This document shows, in pieces, positions 1 through 6,302 of a stretch of DNA of 6,333 bases. A program made the position numbers and the translations under genes. Location of the stretch: the NCBI GenBank assembly GCA_002350705.1, contig DEFH01000028.1, positions 22,540-28,872 on the forward strand, given 5' to 3'. Under the pieces are notes generated by a model that was given only the letters and a program-made list of their open reading frames with translations, searched no databases and was not told the origin of the DNA. The stretch is from Ruminococcaceae bacterium UBA2857 (GTDB lineage Bacteria > Bacillota > Clostridia > Oscillospirales > Acutalibacteraceae). The first letter of the stretch is position 1; every line of letters starts with the position of its first letter.

Positions 1-1631
1 TCTTCGGAAATTTCAGGCTCTTCCGATTCTTCGGGAGTGTGTTCATAATAATAGGGAACAAGAACGGTATCGTTCAGGACAGGTTCCTGAGAATCATAAG
101 TTTTACCGTTTTCATCTTCCCAACCCATGAAAGTTCTTTGTTGGGAATCGGGTAATACGGGGAAATGAGGAATACAGGAACCGCCTGCTATTGTGTAGGT
201 ATCGACAATTTCATCATCAGCCTTGAAGGTAACGGTTACATAGGCATGGGTCAACTGTGAATCCATATTTTCATTGATCCAGGCTTGTCTTTCCGTGAGC
301 CATGTTCTTAACAGTTCGACTTCCTGTTTAAATTCCAGTATGGTGCGGTGAGCTGAAGGGCTGCCCCATTTGTCAAAGTCATCTTTGGCGGATTTTTCCA
401 GCTCGCTGACATATTGGTCAAAAATACCGCCCTCTTTGAGCATATCCGTAATAATAGAATCGAGCATTTTCCAACGCTCTTTCAAAAGCTGCTGATAGTT
501 TGGCTCATAGCCTCTGAGACGGCTCAGCCAAGGTGTGTATGCCTGATTGAAACCTTCTGTTTCCGTTTCAAGAAATCCCATGGAATAATCAAAATCCCAG
601 AGAGGTCCCCAGTATAATTTGCCGTCACGTTCTTTATAAAGGTAATTGCTGGAGGTGGTGAAAGCGTCACTGTTGATGACAAATTCCTGCACCCACCAAT
701 AATCAACCGCTGACTGTATATCCATATAATCCGTATAGGAAATGCCTTTTTCATCTGTGAAATCATCACTGAAAATAGCTTTTTCCGTTTGTTCGAGATA
801 GTTTTCTATGTAATTTTTTTGTTCGGGTGTACCGAGAGTTTCATCTTCGTCTTCGGAGTAGAAAACGGGATCTTCATACCAGAAAGTCATACCCTGAGGG
901 GTATTCAGTGTATTTTCCGATGGTACGGGCTTTTCAAAGAAAAACGGTTTCAATGCCAGCAGATAACCGCCTGTAATGTTTGGTTCTTCGTTATCCTCTG
1001 CGGTCAGTTCATCAATGTTGACTCTGTTCTTGCCGATTCTGACGGTTTCAGCCAGATAATAACTGCCTGCATATTCTCCGTTGATAACGAGGTCAACAGG
1101 GAGCATTTTTGGCGTATATGCCAGACCGAGCTGTGTACCGATATAGCTGACGAGTCTGTTTCTGAGCATACTGCCGTCAAAGCGGTTGGCAAGCAGTGCC
1201 CAGTGCTTGTTTTTGCCCATGCCGAGCAGACTTTCTTTCTTTTCAAATTTCAGCTTGTAAGGCTTTTTGTCGGCAAAACGCCATGTGAAATTGCCTCTGC
1301 CACGGACAAAATCCAACGGCATCTCTTCGGTGTCTGTGAGAACAGTGTCACTGTAATCACCCGTGTAGCCGTCAGGGACATCTATTCTGACAGTGCCTGT
1401 ACATTTGACAGAGTGGTCTGTACTGTTGTTCATTTCCTCGATGGTGCCGAAACCTTCGGCAGTTTCGTCAATGTTAAGATATACAACAGGGAGATTGTTG
1501 TCTGCCAGGATATTCAGCGGCTCATCTTCCGGAATATCAACGGCTGTTGCCGGCATGGCTGTCACCAGCAATGCGGCGGAAAGTGTGAGTGCGGTCAGAA
1601 TTTTTTTGCCGAAGTGAAAACGGTGGTTCAT
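1..1631 (-). CDS. Secreted CotH-family (spore-coat kinase-like) protein with InlB B-type repeat, C-terminus cut by window edge
   Basis: The frame is open for 543 codons from ATG at 1629-1631 to the left edge with no stop, so the C-terminus is missing. The start has AAGGAGG (1638-1644) six bases upstream. Residues 1-30 form a signal peptide: basic start, hydrophobic core around 11-26, and an ATA site after residue 30. Residues about 45-450 match the CotH family, with RGRGNFTW (110-117), a KKPYKLKF stretch, LLGMGKNKHWALLAN (135-149), a PVDLVINGEYAGSYYL segment and GPLWDFDYSMG (342-352); the WDFD box is the likely metal-binding site. CotH proteins are atypical protein kinases of spore coats, but many anaerobes carry secreted multidomain versions, so sporulation should not be assumed. 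Residues about 465-528 resemble one InlB B/Listeria-Bacteroides repeat (VTVTF start, FMGW core). A Glu-rich linker follows from 530, so another domain, perhaps a surface anchor or dockerin, may lie outside. Substrate is unknown. Confidence 0.85.
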   Translation of the reverse strand, partial: MNHRFHFGKKILTALTLSAALLVTAMPATAVDIPEDEPLNILADNNLPVVYLNIDETAEGFGTIEEMNNSTDHSVKCTGTVRIDVPDGYTGDYSDTVLTDTEEMPLDFVRGRGNFTWRFADKKPYKLKFEKKESLLGMGKNKHWALLANRFDGSMLRNRLVSYIGTQLGLAYTPKMLPVDLVINGEYAGSYYLAETVRIGKNRVNIDELTAEDNEEPNITGGYLLALKPFFFEKPVPSENTLNTPQGMTFWYEDPVFYSEDEDETLGTPEQKNYIENYLEQTEKAIFSDDFTDEKGISYTDYMDIQSAVDYWWVQEFVINSDAFTTSSNYLYKERDGKLYWGPLWDFDYSMGFLETETEGFNQAYTPWLSRLRGYEPNYQQLLKERWKMLDSIITDMLKEGGIFDQYVSELEKSAKDDFDKWGSPSAHRTILEFKQEVELLRTWLTERQAWINENMDSQLTHAYVTVTFKADDEIVDTYTIAGGSCIPHFPVLPDSQQRTFMGWEDENGKTYDSQEPVLNDTVLVPYYYEHTPEESEEPEISE

Positions 1632-1660
1632 ATTCTTCCTCCTTGAGTTGATTTTTTGTT

Positions 1661-1689
1661 ATTATAGCATAAGCGTTTTTAGATTGCAA
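1661..1689 (-). promoter_or_regulatory. Sigma-A promoter of the CotH-family gene
   Basis: On the minus strand TTGCAA (1684-1689) is followed by a 17-base spacer and a consensus TATAAT (1661-1666). A TG one base before the -10 makes it an extended -10 element. It lies in the 65-base gap between the upstream gene's stop and this ATG, leaving a leader of roughly 25 bases. The CotH gene can therefore be transcribed independently of the gene before it. Confidence 0.75.
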
Positions 1690-1696
1690 TATAAAA

Positions 1697-2695
1697 TCAC
1701 AAAAGATAATAAATAACGGAATCGAGTGTGTTCTGCCGTTTCCGACCAAAGTTTGCCGCCTTGACGGCAGGAGTGTCGATAAATGCCCCTTGAATATTTT
1801 CATCATAGAAAATCAGACCGATATGCTCATGAGATTCTATGAAATCATAGGCGTATTCACTGAATTCAATTGGTACGGCAAGCCAGTAATAATCCATGTA
1901 TTCGGGAAAGGCTTTCAGTTCGATTTCCCGTTCAAGCTCTTCCTTTTCACAGATGATTTTAATGGAATGAAGATGAAAGAAGGTTTGTTTCCGGTCAGTG
2001 GTATAGTTTTCCACGACAATATAATCTGTTTCCGCTTTATCGGCAATCACAGAAAACTCTGTCAGCAGACGATATTTTCTGTTTTCTTTGTGGCGGTAAA
2101 GGCCGGACATCCATTTCTCATTGCAAAGGGCGGTCAGAATATCAATGTTGGTGGCATTTTTAGAAGCATATCCCGCATAAGCCAGTTCCGTAAAATAATC
2201 CTTGTCATAGGCATTTGCTCTCTGAATAGGAATACCTTTTTTGGCACGTTCTTTTTTTTCAGACTCCCAGAGGGTTTTCAAATCGCTTCGTTTCATTTCT
2301 CCGTTGAGACTTCTTCCGATCATTTTATGAGCCTCGGCAAGATTGCCGGCGGTAATTTTTTCGATCATAACAATGACTTCGGGATCCATGGTAAGTTCAT
2401 CCATAGGAATATAAGGTTTGTTCTGATATTTTCTTTCTTCCATATAGCTGGTATAAAATCTGCCTGCTTTTTTCTTTTTCCATAAAAGCGAGACTGTCAC
2501 ATTGGTACGGGCAGCAAAATCTCTCAGCCATGCGGTGTAGCTTTTGTAGGAGACACTGTAAAGTTCTTCTTCTTCAACAATATCCAGCAGTCTGTAAACC
2601 TCAATCCAAGCCCTGTCCTTTCGTTTGACAAGCGGTGCCAATTTTTGCTCTATTCTGTCAAGTTCATGCTGTTTTTTATAATCTGTTAGTTCCAA
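1697..2695 (-). CDS. Hypothetical 332-aa protein with degenerate MmcB-like (PD-(D/E)XK) C-terminal domain
   Basis: Start is TTG at 2693-2695: an in-frame TAA lies directly upstream, and AAGGAG (2705-2710) sits nine bases away. The N-terminal half is charged and probably helical. Residues about 45-81 (YKSYTAWLRDF, then LLWKKKKAGRFY) look like a small DNA-binding helical unit, which is inference. A linker rich in Lys/Glu follows at 134-155. The C-terminal part (about 200-332) follows the layout I know from MmcB-related DNA-repair proteins: TDYIVVE with Asp224, a strand ending SIK (244-246) where that family has an EIK-like motif, a helix, YYWLAVP (269-275), HIGLIFYDE (291-299), and a basic end, GRKRQNTL. 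Asp and Lys are kept but Glu is replaced by Ser, so nuclease activity is doubtful. There is no signal peptide or membrane segment; it is probably cytoplasmic. It is separated from groEL by a terminator and has its own candidate promoter. Family assignment is tentative. Confidence 0.8.
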   Translation of the reverse strand: MELTDYKKQHELDRIEQKLAPLVKRKDRAWIEVYRLLDIVEEEELYSVSYKSYTAWLRDFAARTNVTVSLLWKKKKAGRFYTSYMEERKYQNKPYIPMDELTMDPEVIVMIEKITAGNLAEAHKMIGRSLNGEMKRSDLKTLWESEKKERAKKGIPIQRANAYDKDYFTELAYAGYASKNATNIDILTALCNEKWMSGLYRHKENRKYRLLTEFSVIADKAETDYIVVENYTTDRKQTFFHLHSIKIICEKEELEREIELKAFPEYMDYYWLAVPIEFSEYAYDFIESHEHIGLIFYDENIQGAFIDTPAVKAANFGRKRQNTLDSVIYYLL

Positions 2696-2704
2696 TTATA
2701 TTTG

Positions 2705-2710
2705 CTCCTT
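2705..2710 (-). promoter_or_regulatory. Ribosome binding site that fixes the TTG start
   Basis: AAGGAG on the minus strand, nine bases before TTG at 2695. No ATG or GTG lies in frame near it, and the codon just before TTG is TAA, so this site supports the TTG as the true start of the MmcB-like gene. Confidence 0.75.
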
Positions 2711-2731
2711 AAAAAATATGATTTGTCTGTT

Positions 2732-2761
2732 ATTGTATCACATATGGGGGATTTTGCACAA
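2732..2761 (-). promoter_or_regulatory. Candidate promoter of the MmcB-like gene
   Basis: On the minus strand TTGTGC (2756-2761), an 18-base spacer, then TACAAT (2732-2737) with a TG just before it (extended -10). It lies after the groEL terminator and about 36 bases before the TTG start. The -35 is a weak match, so this is less certain than the other promoters here. Confidence 0.5.
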
Positions 2762-2782
2762 GATTTTTTTGTCATGCAACGC

Positions 2783-2823
2783 AAAAACAGCTTTCCGCAT
2801 TATCACGGAAAGCCGTTTTTTTT
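2783..2823 (-). terminator. Rho-independent terminator of groES-groEL
   Basis: Inverted arms at 2783-2797 and 2806-2820 make a 15-bp stem with one G-U pair (on the minus-strand RNA) and an 8-base loop. On the minus strand the hairpin ends in a run of five T, and it begins 24 bases after the groEL stop. On the plus strand it ends in eight T, so it should work in both directions. Confidence 0.85.
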
Positions 2824-2846
2824 AATTTTCAAATTTCAATTTTTAA

Positions 2847-4475
2847 TTAATACATACCGCCCATAGAAGGATCAGCGGCAGGAACAGCCGGAGCGGGTTC
2901 TTTGATGTCGGCAACAAGGGATTCTGTTGTCAGAACCATGCCTGCAACGGAAGCGGCATTCTGGAGAGCGGAACGAGTTACCTTGGTAGGATCAACGATA
3001 CCGCTGTCCATCATGTCGGTATATTCTTCTGTCAGAGCATTGAAACCAAAGCCTACTTTATCGGCAGACATGATCTTGTCAACGATAACAGAACCTTCCA
3101 AACCTGCATTGGCAGCGATCTGACGAACAGGCTCTTCCAGTGCTTTGAGGACGATTTTGGCACCTGTTTTTTCGTCACCCTCAAGAGAGTCAACGAGTGC
3201 TTTTACAGCGTCAGCCGTGTTCAGGAGAGCTGTACCGCCGCCTGCAACGATACCCTCTTCCACAGCAGCTTTAGTAGCAGCGAGAGCATCTTCGATGCGG
3301 AGTTTCTTTTCTTTCATTTCAATTTCGGTGGCAGCACCGACTTTGATAACGGCTACACCGCCGGCAAGTTTTGCCAGACGTTCCTGAAGCTTTTCTCTGT
3401 CAAAGTCAGAGGTAGAAGTTTCGATCTGGGCACGAATTTGAGAAACTCTTGCTTTGATTTCACCCTGGTCGCCCGAACCGTCAACAATGATGGTATTTTC
3501 CTTGTCAACCTTTACCTGACGGGCATGACCAAGCTGATCCATTGTAGTATCTTTGAGTTCAAGACCTACTTCGGAAGAAATGACCTGACCGCCTGTGAGA
3601 ACGGCAATGTCACGGAGCATTTCTTTTCTTCTGTCGCCAAAGCCGGGAGCCTTGACACCGACACAAGTGAATGTACCACGCAGTTTGTTGAGAATCAGGG
3701 TTGTGAGAGCCTCGCCCTCGATGTCCTCGGCAATGATAACAAGTTTCTTGCCGGATTTAACGATTTCTTCGAGAAGAGGAAGAATTTCCTGAATATTGGA
3801 AATTTTCTTGTCTGTGATAAGGATGTAAGCGTCATCAATGACAGCTTCCATTTTGTCGGTATCGGTACACATATAAGGCGTGATGTAGCCTCTGTCAAAC
3901 ATCATACCTTCAACGACCTCTGAATAAGTTTCGGCAGTTTTGGATTCTTCTACCGTGATAACACCGTCATTGCCAACCTTTTCCATAGCCTCGGCAATCA
4001 GGTTGCCGATAAACTCATCAGCGGCAGAAATGGTAGCAACTCTTGCGATATCTTTAGAGCCTTCTACCTGCTTGGAATTAGCCTTGAGAGCCTCAACGGA
4101 TACATCAACAGCTTTGCTGATACCCTTTTTGAGAATCATGGGATTGGCACCTGCCGTGACGTTTTTCATACCCTCACGGATGAGAGCCTGAGCCAGAAGT
4201 GTAGCGGTTGTAGTACCGTCACCGGCAACATCATTTGTCTTGATGGAAACTTCTTTGACGAGCTGAGCCCCCATGTTTTCAAAAGCGTCATCGAGTTCGA
4301 TTTCCTTAGCGATTGTCACACCGTCGTTTGTGATAAGGGGAGCACCGAATTTTTTGTCGAGTACAACATTTCTTCCCTTGGGACCGAGTGTGATTTTGAC
4401 TGTATCAGCAAGCTGATCAATGCCCTTTGAAAGAGCCTTTCTTGCTTCTTCACCATATATAATCTGCTTTGCCAT
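2847..4475 (-). CDS. groEL: Chaperonin GroEL (Hsp60, 542 aa)
   Basis: Cytoplasmic ATP-dependent chaperonin; 14 subunits form a double ring that encloses unfolded proteins under a GroES cap. The product is full length and highly conserved. It starts MAKQIIYGEE, has the nucleotide-binding GPKGRNVVL (31-39), NDGVT with Asp51, GDGTTT with Asp86, Asp396 in the position of the ATP-hydrolysis aspartate (E. coli Asp398), and the chaperonin signature AAVEEGIVAGGG (403-414). The C-terminal tail is short: after a Pro/Ala-rich stretch it ends SMGGMY, one GGM unit rather than several. ATG (4473-4475) has GGAGG (4486-4490) ten bases upstream. The gene lies 24 bases after groES and is co-transcribed with it, under CIRCE/HrcA control, and ends before a hairpin terminator. 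Confidence 0.99.
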   Translation of the reverse strand: MAKQIIYGEEARKALSKGIDQLADTVKITLGPKGRNVVLDKKFGAPLITNDGVTIAKEIELDDAFENMGAQLVKEVSIKTNDVAGDGTTTATLLAQALIREGMKNVTAGANPMILKKGISKAVDVSVEALKANSKQVEGSKDIARVATISAADEFIGNLIAEAMEKVGNDGVITVEESKTAETYSEVVEGMMFDRGYITPYMCTDTDKMEAVIDDAYILITDKKISNIQEILPLLEEIVKSGKKLVIIAEDIEGEALTTLILNKLRGTFTCVGVKAPGFGDRRKEMLRDIAVLTGGQVISSEVGLELKDTTMDQLGHARQVKVDKENTIIVDGSGDQGEIKARVSQIRAQIETSTSDFDREKLQERLAKLAGGVAVIKVGAATEIEMKEKKLRIEDALAATKAAVEEGIVAGGGTALLNTADAVKALVDSLEGDEKTGAKIVLKALEEPVRQIAANAGLEGSVIVDKIMSADKVGFGFNALTEEYTDMMDSGIVDPTKVTRSALQNAASVAGMVLTTESLVADIKEPAPAVPAADPSMGGMY

Positions 4476-4499
4476 AATGCCATTACCTCCGATTTTTGA

Positions 4500-4784
4500 T
4501 TATTCGACAACAGCCAGAATATCTGACTGACGGACGATAGTAAATTCCTCACCGTCAAGTTTCACTTCTGTACCGGAATACTTGCTGGTGATAACTTTAT
4601 CGCCTACATTGACATACATGGTGACTTCCTTACCGTCAACCATGCCGCCCGGACCTACTGCAACAACAGTAGCAAACTGGGGTTTTTCCTGTGATGCGGC
4701 AGTCAGTACGATACCGCTTTTTGTAGTTTCCTCTGCTTCCTCAGCCTTTACAACGACTCTGTCCAACAATGGTTTAATAGTCAT
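4500..4784 (-). CDS. groES: Co-chaperonin GroES (Hsp10, 94 aa)
   Basis: Seven copies form the lid of the GroEL chamber. The sequence starts MTIKPLLDRVVV, the classic family start. A mobile loop lies at about 16-32 with the GroEL-contacting GIVL (24-27), followed by VGPGG (43-47) and the closing SDILAVVE. Length is normal for the family. ATG at 4782-4784 is preferred; a TTG directly before it is also in frame, but ATG has AAGGAGG (4794-4800) nine bases upstream and gives the conserved N-terminus. It is first in the operon, with groEL following after 24 bases. Regulation is by the CIRCE operator 46 bases upstream. Confidence 0.98.
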   Translation of the reverse strand: MTIKPLLDRVVVKAEEAEETTKSGIVLTAASQEKPQFATVVAVGPGGMVDGKEVTMYVNVGDKVITSKYSGTEVKLDGEEFTIVRQSDILAVVE

Positions 4785-4830
4785 CAAATATTGCCTCCTT
4801 TAAGCAATGTTTATTAAGAGTAGTCTGATT

Positions 4831-4857
4831 TTAGCACTCTCTTTCCCTGAGTGCTAA
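4831..4857 (-). promoter_or_regulatory. CIRCE operator (HrcA binding site)
   Basis: A perfect TTAGCACTC - 9 bases - GAGTGCTAA inverted repeat, identical to the CIRCE consensus. HrcA, kept active by GroEL, binds it and represses transcription until heat stress occupies GroEL. It starts six bases after the -10 element, so it should cover the transcription start and also lie in the 5' end of the mRNA. hrcA itself is not in this window. Confidence 0.97.
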
Positions 4858-4862
4858 AAACT

Positions 4863-4891
4863 ATTGTATACTCTTTTGCTGAAAAAATCAA
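4863..4891 (-). promoter_or_regulatory. Sigma-A promoter of groES-groEL
   Basis: On the minus strand TTGATT (4886-4891), a 17-base spacer, and TACAAT (4863-4868). Position directly upstream of CIRCE is the usual arrangement for HrcA-controlled vegetative promoters. No other good promoter lies between here and groES. Confidence 0.8.
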
Positions 4892-4912
4892 GTACTATTT
4901 GAAAATTTTTCC

Positions 4913-4939
4913 TGCTGTCCCGAAAATTGCGTGACAGCA
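4913..4939. repeat. Inverted repeat between the divergent groES and metA promoters
   Basis: TGCTGTC (4913-4919) and GACAGCA (4933-4939) are perfect 7-bp inverted arms with a 13-base centre. It lies 13 bases upstream of the metA -35 and 21 bases beyond the groES -35. Neither strand has a T-run after it, so it is not a terminator. It could be a repressor or activator site, most likely for metA; this is inference. Confidence 0.5.
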
Positions 4940-4952
4940 AAAAAAGGACTAC

Positions 4953-4981
4953 TTGAATTTAAGGGGGGATTGTGCTATAAT
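4953..4981 (+). promoter_or_regulatory. Sigma-A promoter of metA
   Basis: TTGAAT (4953-4958), a 17-base spacer, and a consensus TATAAT (4976-4981) preceded by TGC (extended -10). Predicted start of transcription is near 4988, giving a leader of only about 34 bases. That leaves no room for a SAM riboswitch or a Met T-box between this promoter and the gene. Confidence 0.85.
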
Positions 4982-5021
4982 GCTCAACGAATGATTAAAC
5001 AGGAAAGAAGTGTATTGCCTA

Positions 5022-5957
5022 ATGCCTATCAAGATACCGGACGGTCTGCCGGCACAAAAGACACTGGAAGCAGAAAATATTTTTGTCATGACCAATGACA
5101 GAGCCATGACGCAGGATATTCGTCCGCTGAAAATTGCGATTGTCAACCTGATGCCTACCAAAATCGAAACAGAAACACAGCTTCTGCGGCTTCTGGGCAA
5201 CTCGCCGTTGCAGGTGGATGTGGAACTGGTACAAATGGCAACGCACCGGTCAAAAAATGTTTCTTCCGACCACCTGACTGCATTTTACAAGACGTTTGAC
5301 CGGATCAAAGAGCAGTATTTTGACGGTATGATTATCACAGGAGCACCTGTAGAGTTACTGCCTTATGAAGAGGTGGATTACTGGGAGGAACTTTGTGAGA
5401 TTATGGACTGGTCTGTTAAAAATGTGTACAGTACCATGCACATCTGCTGGGGAGCACAGGCGGCAATGTACCATCACTATGGAATTCAGAAATACCGACT
5501 GCCGGAAAAGCTGTCAGGCGTGTATATTCACCGTATCAATAATATTTTTCACCCGCTGATGAGAGGTTTTGACGATAAGATTCTCATGCCGCACTCACGC
5601 TATACAGGAGTACACCGTTCCGATATTCGTCAGCATGATGATCTGGAGATTCTTGCCTCTTCCAATATTGCCGGCGTGTCGATTGTGGCAAAGAAGAACG
5701 GCAGACAGTTTTTTGTATTCGGACACGCTGAGTATGACAGAAATACACTTTATAATGAATATTTCCGTGACAAAAACAAGGGCTTGAATCCGGAAATACC
5801 GTATAATTATTTTCCGGGCAACGATCCGAGAGCCTTGCCGAATCTGACATGGAGAAGCTATGCAACGATTCTGTATTCCAACTGGCTGAATTATTATGTA
5901 TATCAGCAGACACCCTATAATCTGAAAGATCTGGAAAATATGTACAGCAGGAATTGA
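5022..5957 (+). CDS. metA: Homoserine O-acyltransferase MetA, predicted acetyl-CoA dependent (311 aa)
   Basis: Cytoplasmic enzyme that acylates L-homoserine, the first committed step of methionine synthesis. The whole length matches the MetA family (E. coli MetA is 309 aa), from MPIKIPDGLPA to NWLNYYVYQQTPY. The catalytic triad is present at family positions: Cys142 (HICWGAQAA), His235 and Glu237 (GHAEYD); Lys47 lies in MPTKIETETQ. Residue 111 is Glu (TGAPVE); in this family Glu111 goes with acetyl-CoA and Gly111, as in E. coli, with succinyl-CoA, so the product is probably O-acetylhomoserine. ATG at 5022 gives the conserved N-terminus, but its spacing from AGGAAAG (5001-5007) is long. An in-frame GTG at 5010 sits closer to that site and would add four residues. 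It is transcribed from its own promoter, divergent from groES, with a small ORF 39 bases downstream. Confidence 0.96.
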   Translation: MPIKIPDGLPAQKTLEAENIFVMTNDRAMTQDIRPLKIAIVNLMPTKIETETQLLRLLGNSPLQVDVELVQMATHRSKNVSSDHLTAFYKTFDRIKEQYFDGMIITGAPVELLPYEEVDYWEELCEIMDWSVKNVYSTMHICWGAQAAMYHHYGIQKYRLPEKLSGVYIHRINNIFHPLMRGFDDKILMPHSRYTGVHRSDIRQHDDLEILASSNIAGVSIVAKKNGRQFFVFGHAEYDRNTLYNEYFRDKNKGLNPEIPYNYFPGNDPRALPNLTWRSYATILYSNWLNYYVYQQTPYNLKDLENMYSRN

Positions 5958-5996
5958 AATGTTTTGTTGGGGGCATACTCTTTGAAAAGGAGAGTG

Positions 5997-6206
5997 ATGA
6001 CCGTGAAAGACAAGAAAACAAAACGGAATCATCCGCAGAATTTTGATGTGTGTGACGGTTCGGGAATTTCTATGGAAGAAGAAGTATATGGTACAGATGA
6101 CTATCTGAATTTTCTTTCCAACGGCACGGCTGATAATGAAAAAATTGATGCAGTGGATTATTTTGAAGAGTTCCTTTCGGAAAACACGCAGGATGACAAG
6201 CAATAA
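5997..6206 (+). CDS. Small acidic hypothetical protein (69 aa) downstream of metA
   Basis: I do not recognise this protein. It has a basic N-terminus (KDKKTKRNH) and a strongly acidic remainder, with no signal peptide or membrane segment. A short motif appears twice: DYLNFLSNGT (35-44) and DYFEEFLSENT (54-64), suggesting two small amphipathic helices or a binding motif in tandem. The start is uncertain: AAGGAG (5987-5992) is four bases before ATG 5997 and ten before the in-frame GTG 6003, which would give 67 residues. The gene begins 39 bases after the metA stop with no terminator or clear promoter between, and a strong terminator follows its stop, so it is probably co-transcribed with metA. 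A role in methionine metabolism is not shown. Confidence 0.65.
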   Translation: MTVKDKKTKRNHPQNFDVCDGSGISMEEEVYGTDDYLNFLSNGTADNEKIDAVDYFEEFLSENTQDDKQ

Positions 6207-6209
6207 AAT

Positions 6210-6244
6210 AAAAGCGGCTGTTCTGAAAAAACAGTCGCTTTTTT
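6210..6244 (+). terminator. Rho-independent terminator of the metA unit
   Basis: A 13-bp stem (6210-6222 with 6230-6242, one G-U pair) with a 7-base loop, running into six T. It starts three bases after the stop of the small ORF. The minus strand after the hairpin is also T-rich, so some activity in the other direction is possible. Confidence 0.9.
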
Positions 6245-6264
6245 GTGTACGCTGAAAAGAAAAT

Positions 6265-6297
6265 AAAAAAATATCCATGACGACCGGTCATGGATAT
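6265..6297 (-). terminator. Rho-independent terminator of the tRNA transcript
   Basis: A perfect 11-bp stem (6271-6281 with 6287-6297) and a 5-base loop; on the minus strand it runs into seven T (6271 down to 6265). It begins five bases beyond the encoded CCA of the tRNA, so this tRNA is the last gene of its transcript. Confidence 0.88.
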
Positions 6298-6302
6298 CCA
6301 TC

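Noticed and set aside
789..1646. Plus-strand open frame of 285 codons over the CotH-family gene
   Set aside because: It is antisense to a well-supported frame with signal peptide and CotH motifs; it is Cys/Phe-rich, with no domain I recognise and no ribosome binding site of note.
1790..2485. Plus-strand open frame of 231 codons over the MmcB-like gene
   Set aside because: A shadow frame: Phe/Ile-rich composition arises from the Lys/Glu codons of the opposite strand, and it has no supported start.
3438..3923. Plus-strand open frames within groEL
   Set aside because: Antisense to a fully conserved groEL; typical shadow frames of a gene with strong codon bias.
4913..4939. Inverted repeat considered as a terminator or small RNA hairpin
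   Set aside because: No T-run follows on either strand and it sits between two promoters, so a protein-binding site is more likely.
4858..5021. SAM riboswitch or Met T-box before metA
   Set aside because: No T-box sequence or terminator/antiterminator hairpins seen, and the promoter lies too close to the gene.
5595..6278. Minus-strand open frame of 227 codons across the end of metA, the small ORF and the terminators
   Set aside because: It overlaps the conserved metA C-terminus and starts inside the region of the two terminators; no family resemblance.
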